A stretch of 14,769 bases of DNA from Larix sibirica. Taxonomy: Eukaryota > Streptophyta > Pinopsida > Pinales > Pinaceae. Below the pieces are notes generated by a model. It made no database searches and was not told where the DNA came from. It saw only the letters and a list, made by a program, of their open reading frames with translations. The number at the start of each line of letters is the position of its first letter. The stretch's first letter is position 1. This document shows, in pieces, positions 9,410-14,769 of the stretch. Location of the stretch: the NCBI GenBank assembly GCA_004151065.3, contig NWUY0300075479.1:1-14769 (forward strand), read 5' to 3'. A program made the translations under genes and the position numbers.

Positions 9410-9660
9410 CCAAAATATTTGATCTTTCATTTCCTATTCACAACTTTCTTTTCTCCTATGTTTCTTTTTCTTTTTCATTTAATTCGTTTTTTCATTTTAT
9501 TTTCTTGCATTTAATTTCAATGCTACATTCTCTCTCTCAATTTACCTTTGTTAATCATCGAATGTTTTTATCTATTGAGATTTACAAACCATTTACTTTG
9601 TTTATATCCATTTCAAATCACACCTCCCCATTGAAAATATTTTTGGTCTCCAAAATATTT
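9410..9660. repeat. T-rich tract bracketed by an 11-bp repeat, with a terminal hairpin
   Basis: CCAAAATATTT occurs at 9410-9420 and again at 9650-9660. The second copy also pairs with AAATATTTTTGG at 9635-9646, forming a near-perfect hairpin with a 3-base loop. Between them the plus strand is strongly T-rich, especially 9440-9510. The block lies just beyond the truncated end of the Helitron fragment. No Helitron CTRR terminus follows the hairpin at the usual distance on the minus strand. Confidence 0.4.
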
Positions 9661-9748
9661 AAATGAAGAGAAACTTCTATCAACTTCTATGGAACATGTT
9701 TCTCAACTTTGTCTCATGGCTATCAGTGTGCTTTGTTAGTTGTTGATT

Positions 9749-11314
9749 TCAATGTTGCAATTGATTGCAGAGTGGAGCCCAAAGATGCTCTGCACTTGTT
9801 AAGGTTATAAAGAACGTCGGTGGGGCAAGTTCGCGTATCATATAAAAAAATATTTCCTCATATTTTCAAAATAGTCAGGCGATGTTCGTATTTCTTTCAA
9901 CGATCGATATGCAATAGGCGATTTCAAAATTTGTTCAAGATTATTTCTTTGTTTCACATATTTTCTAGCAGTTTTTTGCCTTTCAACTCTCCTTTGCGAG
10001 TTGATATCCAAGCAGTGCTTGAAACTTGTTTAATTACAGTTCATATCATTTTAAAGAAAATATTTGTATTATATGATTCAAATTCATTGGTCATATGTGT
10101 AAGTTCCCAACATATAATTTGTTGATATGAAAATCTCTTCAAAATGTCTTCGGTTCGGCCAAATCCAAAAAATAGTGTAGGGAAATTCAGTTCTTCAAAA
10201 AACTTGTCTTGGAACATTCCTAGTGGTTTAAATGCTTCTGAAGGTGCAATTTTCAATATATTTTTATCCAATTCATCTATTAGATGAGTATGTACATATC
10301 CATGTATTGCGATTTGTACATCCATGTATCGCAATTCAGACACTTGTTCCATCTCTTTGTCTTCTTCAAAAGCTTCACCTATTTCTATCCTTGGATTGTT
10401 TGTAGGTTCTTGTTCAATGCCTTTGTTAAATATTTCTTCCCAATCAGCATTAATTATTATGCCTTCGTTTTGATACACCATAGTTTTGCACAAGTCATAC
10501 AAAAAAGTCATGACATTCCTTGGGCGCACACTTCCAAACAAGTATGCATTTTTGTACTATTTTGTTTTAACATGATTGTAACTATCATTGACTCTTCCAA
10601 AATTTGAGGAAACACTTGTTGGATTTTATCCAAATCTACAGGGATATTAATAATTGTTCCAGTCAATCCAAGTTGCACTCTTTTGTATCCAATTTTCCTT
10701 ATTTGTGCAAAGGCCATTCTTGGTGATACTAAGCGTTCTTCTAATGGAATCAAAGCTTTAACGAAAGGTATTTTTTGATTATGAAGAATGTGCAAAGGAA
10801 CTGCATACTTAGGCATTTGTTCATTGCACAGTGCTCGATTACAAGATGCACAAACTTGGTCACCGGATTGAATGACCTTTTCCAAAAAAGATTGCTAGAA
10901 TCAATAGGTGTTAAGATACTTTTAATATTGATAGTATGCATATCTTTTTGAAATGGTAAAGTCTCACATATTGAGCATGGATGTGTTGGTATGTCTTGAA
11001 TTGCTTCCAAGTAAGTATGTATTGATTTCACTCCCTTATTATAGGAAGCTTGATGTTGTCATAGAATGTTTCCTTGCTTTCATATCTCTTTCTTTAGTTG
11101 ACACAACCTTTGTTTTTTTTGTAGAACAATTTTCCCAATACGCTACATTTTTTCCCTAAATGCATTGATGAGTCTCGACCAGTTCCATGTTCTTGCAATT
11201 TAAATTGGTCAACGCTCCAGAAGGTGCAATTGCAAGTGGAAATTTAGGACTATTCAAATTCACTTCTTTTAGCAGTGGTTGAAAATGCAAATGCCTAAGT
11301 AGCGAGAGAAACAT
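9749..11314 (-). pseudogene. Truncated Helitron replication protein (DUF6570-like plus Helitron-like N domain)
   Basis: Helitrons transpose as rolling circles using a Rep-helicase protein. This fragment has its N-terminal half. A frame starts at ATG 11312-11314 (LNSPKFPLAIAPSGAL), then HPCSICETLPFQ and VCASCNRALCNEQMPKYAV (Cys pairs), LVSPRMAFAQIRKIGY and IINIPVDLDKI. Next come FGSVRPRNVMTFLYDL, IAPSEAFKPLGMF, EELNFPTLFFG, SYQQIICWEL, SPDYFENMRK and finally PPTFFITLTSAEHLWAPL, which is typical of the Helitron helicase-like N domain. Breaks include TAG 11156-11158, TGA 11059-11061, shifts near 10880 and in the T run 10549-10553, TGA 10041-10043, further shifts near 9960 and 9845, and TGA 9749-9751. 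The HUH nuclease core and the helicase are absent. It is an old, truncated copy. Confidence 0.87.
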
Positions 11315-11397
11315 AAAGACATTTCATGGTTCATAGTGAAAGTGTTGTGCAGAGCAATTGGGAACTTGCTAATATGTGATCAATCCCCTCATAATTT

Positions 11398-13901
11398 TGG
11401 CCGATAGGTGGAAACAACTGGTGTTATCTAAAGAAAACGATATTCCAACAATTTTAGATTCTACATTAGTGAAGACCATTAGAGAATACACAAAGCATCA
11501 AAGAAACAAATTCACAAACTAGTCCAAGTAGTCATACCTGTCATGTCTTCCAAGTTGTTTTAGGCATTGCAATGTTCCAGATAATGGAAATAAGTGAAGA
11601 TGGAAACATAATGATACAAGGCAAGAAAAACCAAGTAATTGGAAAGAGAAAGGAAGAAAGCTCGTTGGTTTTCTACAACAACAGTTCACTCACAACAATG
11701 GAAGAGAATATTCGAATAGTTACTATTGGTCTTAAACCGTACCAAGAAACCTGGTTCCTCAATGGATAATAATAAAAGAGGAGACTACTATTGTACTATG
11801 TCCCAAGCATGGAAACAAGAAAATGTTTATGTATTAACAAAAGAAGATGTCTAGCAAGTAGGGTAATGTAAAAAACATCAAACGAAACTTGTGAAATGCT
11901 AGTTTGATACTCAAACTAGGATTGATTGACAAAAGAATACCTGGCCTAGGTAAATATTGGATAGAATTTGAAAATGATACTAGAGCAATTGCTATGCATT
12001 CTAGTAACCACATCAGCAACATCATTGCAAGTTTTGACCTATTTGCAAACTGTTTTTTCATAAAAAAGGGAAATAATTATTCCAACAACAATCATAGAAA
12101 CTTTAGCATACGAAACAACCAAGAAACAAATATAATTCTCAATTGGGAAAGCTTCATTAAAAATTCAAATCAGCCATATGATTGCATTATAAATGAAATA
12201 ATATGTTCAAAAGAAGAGCACAATTACGACACAAGAAAATAAAGTTTCTAATATGAAGGATACATTGCAAATGAATTTGCAAGATACCTAAGCTTAAAAC
12301 CAATAGAAATACAAGCAACAATAACTGGAGCAACTATTGAAAACAACAACTGACTTTCCTAGTTAAGAGGTAAACAATATTTTCCTCCATAACAATTGCA
12401 ATTAAATGTAAAAAATGTTTGCATTGTCATCAAAGACATTGACAGTTTTAGAACAACGAGACACAATTTTTAAGAAAGCATTTGCTAAAGCATTCAAGAC
12501 AACAATGTCAAAATTCATTTCATTTATTAAAGAGATCGTCTATCAATACAACTATACATTTTCATGAGGATTACAAAATCACTATATTAACTACATTTGA
12601 AAATGATTAGAATCCCAAATGGTCAAAGTTTCTCATAATTGGTACAACAATGTATTTGCAAAGAAGGCAAAAATTACTAGGAAAGGGAAAAAAATTTCTA
12701 TTATAAAAATTACTACCGCACGTGAACTTGCAACTACTTAAGTGAAGGAATGAACATATTATATTTTTGCATTGTACATTGACATGTATTTTGCAAATTC
12801 CCATGATGAACAACTCTATAACCTAGTTTTGTGCAATTTCCATTCATTGAACAATATCCAGGGAGTATGAAGCAACTATTCCCAAGGAAAAGGTTAAAAA
12901 GGTCGAAGAGTGGTTCCGTTTAAAAGAATAGGCATAAAACTAAATAAAAACCATAGGAAAGAAAGCACTGTGGCTTTGCATAAACAAATAATATTTTGTA
13001 ACAGAGATTGGAAAACATCAACTAATCACCTTTTCTTAGAAGCATTCCTACACTATTCATTCATTTTATCAAAACCATATTGACATTGTGTTTTACAGAG
13101 ACCGTTGATGAGATTTAGCCAAAGTAGAGCATATGGTTAAGCACATATAGGCCTATCCTACAAACATCGGGAAATTTTCCATCCAACACCAAAAAATCAC
13201 CATGGTTTAATCACAAAACTATAACTAGAAGGAAACTTAAACAGGCTACACAACCACACCAAATACAAAGCACAATCAAAACAAAAAGAGAATTCACCCT
13301 AGCATCTAGCGATTGAAAACCGTTAGCAGAATTTTACCCCAACATGCCAATCAGCTGGGCCAGAAAACGTACCTTTTCCCAAGAAGCAACCCAAGAAAAT
13401 CAAGGCAAGAGGCCACCTCCAGCAACGAAGCAATATGAGAAGAACACACAACCCTACACTCAACAAAGAGGAACAAGCAATAGAACAACCTTTGCAAAGT
13501 TTAGAACATGGAAACAAACCAACTGGAAAAAAAACACGAAAGAAGTTCAAAGGCATCAAACTATTTAAGGAAAGATACTAATTAAAAAGCTACATGTTAA
13601 ATCATTGCAATAAACCACACAAAGTTTGGAAATACCCAAACTATTTAACGTGTATTTAACATAACATGCTAATTAGCAAATATTGGACTTAGGAATTGCG
13701 TGTAGATTTTACAAGAGAATTTGGAAGGGTTCCAATAACTCTAAATTCGCCATCAATTTGCACAAAGGAAAACTCAATATTTCTCTCATGAGCGCTAACA
13801 AAGAGAAGAAATTAATTAGCTTGAGTAGAAATGGATTGCTTGCATCGGTACATAAACCAAAAAGATGGAAACTTAGTGGCATGAAAGGAATCTCTAGATG
13901 A
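11398..13901 (+). pseudogene. Possible decayed plus-strand gene of unknown family
   Basis: Successive plus-strand frames read like protein rather than random translation. They are 11398-11769 (IGGNNWCYLKKTIFQQF, then MFQIMEISEDGN), about 11774-11860 (GDYYCTMSQAWKQENVYVL), 11904-12470 (GKYWIEFENDTRAIAMHSSN, then LSLKPIEIQATITGATIENN and VKNVCIVIKDIDSFRTTRH), and 12415-13581 (FKKAFAKAFKTTMSKFISF, then FALYIDMYFANSHDEQLYNL). The last frame has 12 internal stops in about 389 codons, fewer than I would expect by rough estimate at this A+T content. A different frame is open at 13344-13568 and 13683-13901. No domain is recognised. It lies head to head with the Helitron fragment. It could be one long gene with shifts, several pieces, or a compositional artefact. 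Confidence 0.33.
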
Positions 13902-14409
13902 ATGTACATAACCTAAGTAAAAACTAGTTCAAGCATTTTTGTTTACAAGCATAAAACAAGTGTTCAAACAATTTAAAACGCTACTAACTAAGAGGGAACC
14001 ATATGATAATTTATTTTGGATGTGTAACTCTACATTGGCAAACATAAAATAGCACTGATAACACATACTAGAAGCATGTGCAATGGGGGTAACAATTGCA
14101 GCCATACAATAGTTGTTTTTCCTTTCTTTAAGCATATATTCTAGTTTTGTGATATGCATGCCTAAAGAAAATAAATTGTGACATTTGAAAGAGGTTTAAA
14201 TTTGCAAATTTGCGCCCTTTTTTGGTGTTGCAAAGAAAATATCCAACCTGGAAAAATGTGTGTATCAACCTAGTATACAAAATAATTTAGCTAACTTTAT
14301 TAAAGCATGCATATTTTTTTGTACGCATAAACATGGAAAAAAGCAACAACGCTTATAACATCCCTTACACATAAATACACGGCCATCGAAGAGCATCTCA
14401 ATAGTTTCT
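13902..14409. other. A+T-rich stretch with no supported feature
   Basis: All frames on both strands are rich in stops apart from short ORFs such as a 76-codon minus-strand one (13929-14159) with no recognisable motif. Nothing further is seen. Confidence 0.5.
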
Positions 14410-14769
14410 ATGGATGGATCAGATAGACCAAGATGCAGACATGACTATATATGTGTGGTTATGCCAACATGTATAGTAAGATGCATATCCAAATGCTCCA
14501 AGGAAAATAGTAATAGGGGCAATTTCGTTTTTAAGAAGTGCCCAGTTGCACTTTGGATAACAAAGAGCATCATGGTTGTTTTGCTCAAGCCCATAGCAGG
14601 AGGGGTCACAACTTGTCCTTCCAAATAGGTAAGATGAAAGTGCTTCTATAAACATCATAAGAAATATGCCAGTCGTTACTTTCCCTACATATCGGTGCCA
14701 AAGGCCATAGCATACCATGTTAATTTTTTAGCATCAATTCAATATACTCTAGGATCTTTATTGAGAGAA
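14410..14769. other. Stretch open on both strands, coding status unresolved
   Basis: On the minus strand 14419-14718 is open for 99 codons and rich in Cys, Trp and Tyr (SSYLFGRTSCDPSCYGLEQ, then GYASYYTCWHNHTYIVMSA). On the plus strand 14410-14628 is open for 72 codons. After two stops the same frame stays open to the window edge (KCFYKHHKKYASRYF, then VPKAIAYHVNFLASIQYTL). No family is recognised. At most one of these is likely to be real coding sequence, and the right end is cut by the window. Confidence 0.25.

Larger units (their letters stand above)
6851..9748. other. A+T-rich region without a recognisable gene
   Basis: No family motif was recognised on either strand. The largest ORF (7279-7539, plus, 86 codons) has no recognisable domain, and its flanks are rich in stops in every frame. 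No LTR pair, primer-binding site or tRNA-like structure was seen by eye. Minor repeats are listed separately. It may be decayed transposon or ordinary intergenic DNA. Confidence 0.6.

Noticed and set aside
9635-9660. Hairpin considered as a Helitron 3' terminus
   Set aside because: No CTRR follows at the usual short distance on the minus strand, and the upstream protein is truncated long before a real 3' end.
9364-9666. 100-codon plus-strand ORF rich in Phe and Ser
   Set aside because: The product is simply the translation of a T-rich low-complexity tract and resembles no protein family.
9820-10125. 101-codon plus-strand ORF
   Set aside because: It lies antisense to the Helitron N domain, whose motifs (SYQQIICWEL, SPDYF, PPTFFITLTS) are clear on the minus strand.
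11834-12061. 75-codon hydrophobic minus-strand ORF
   Set aside because: It is antisense to the more protein-like plus frame 11904-12242, and its hydrophobicity is the usual result of reading such sequence in reverse.

Overview
The window looks like plant nuclear DNA from a large, transposon-rich genome. A gymnosperm is plausible, but that is inferred from the type of elements and not proven. No intact cellular gene, rRNA, tRNA or CRISPR array was recognised. Bases 1 to about 6850 are moderately GC-rich. The rest is clearly more A+T-rich.

Region 1 (1 to ~6850, minus strand) is one nearly complete but dead LINE retrotransposon of the plant L1 type. Reading 5' to 3' on the minus strand it holds a short 5' leader, then ORF1 (DUF4283-like domain plus CCHC zinc knuckle). 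ORF2 follows, with an apurinic-type endonuclease, reverse transcriptase, zf-RVT-like zinc motif and RNase H. A third, previously unassigned reading frame (238-1164) lies downstream, followed by a 3' tail that runs off the left edge. ORF1 stop and ORF2 start overlap as TAATG. The ORF3 candidate start lies 13 nt inside the ORF2 end. Each frame carries several nonsense codons, and four single-base shifts were located in ORF1 and ORF2.

Region 2 (~6850 to ~9750) is A+T-rich DNA with only small unconvincing ORFs, short inverted and direct repeats, and a T-rich tract.

Region 3 (9749-11314, minus strand) is a decayed 5' part of a Helitron replication protein. It carries the Cys-rich DUF6570-like segment and the start of the Helitron helicase-like N domain, and it is truncated before the HUH and helicase parts.

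Region 4 (~11398 to ~13901, plus strand, head to head with the Helitron fragment) has long stretches of protein-like reading frame broken by stops and shifts. It may be a decayed gene of unknown family. The last 360 bases (14410-14769) are unusually open on both strands and were not identified.

The most interesting item is the ORF3 candidate of the LINE: a frame of about 308 residues with a hydrophobic segment, a Cys/His cluster and a predicted coiled coil.
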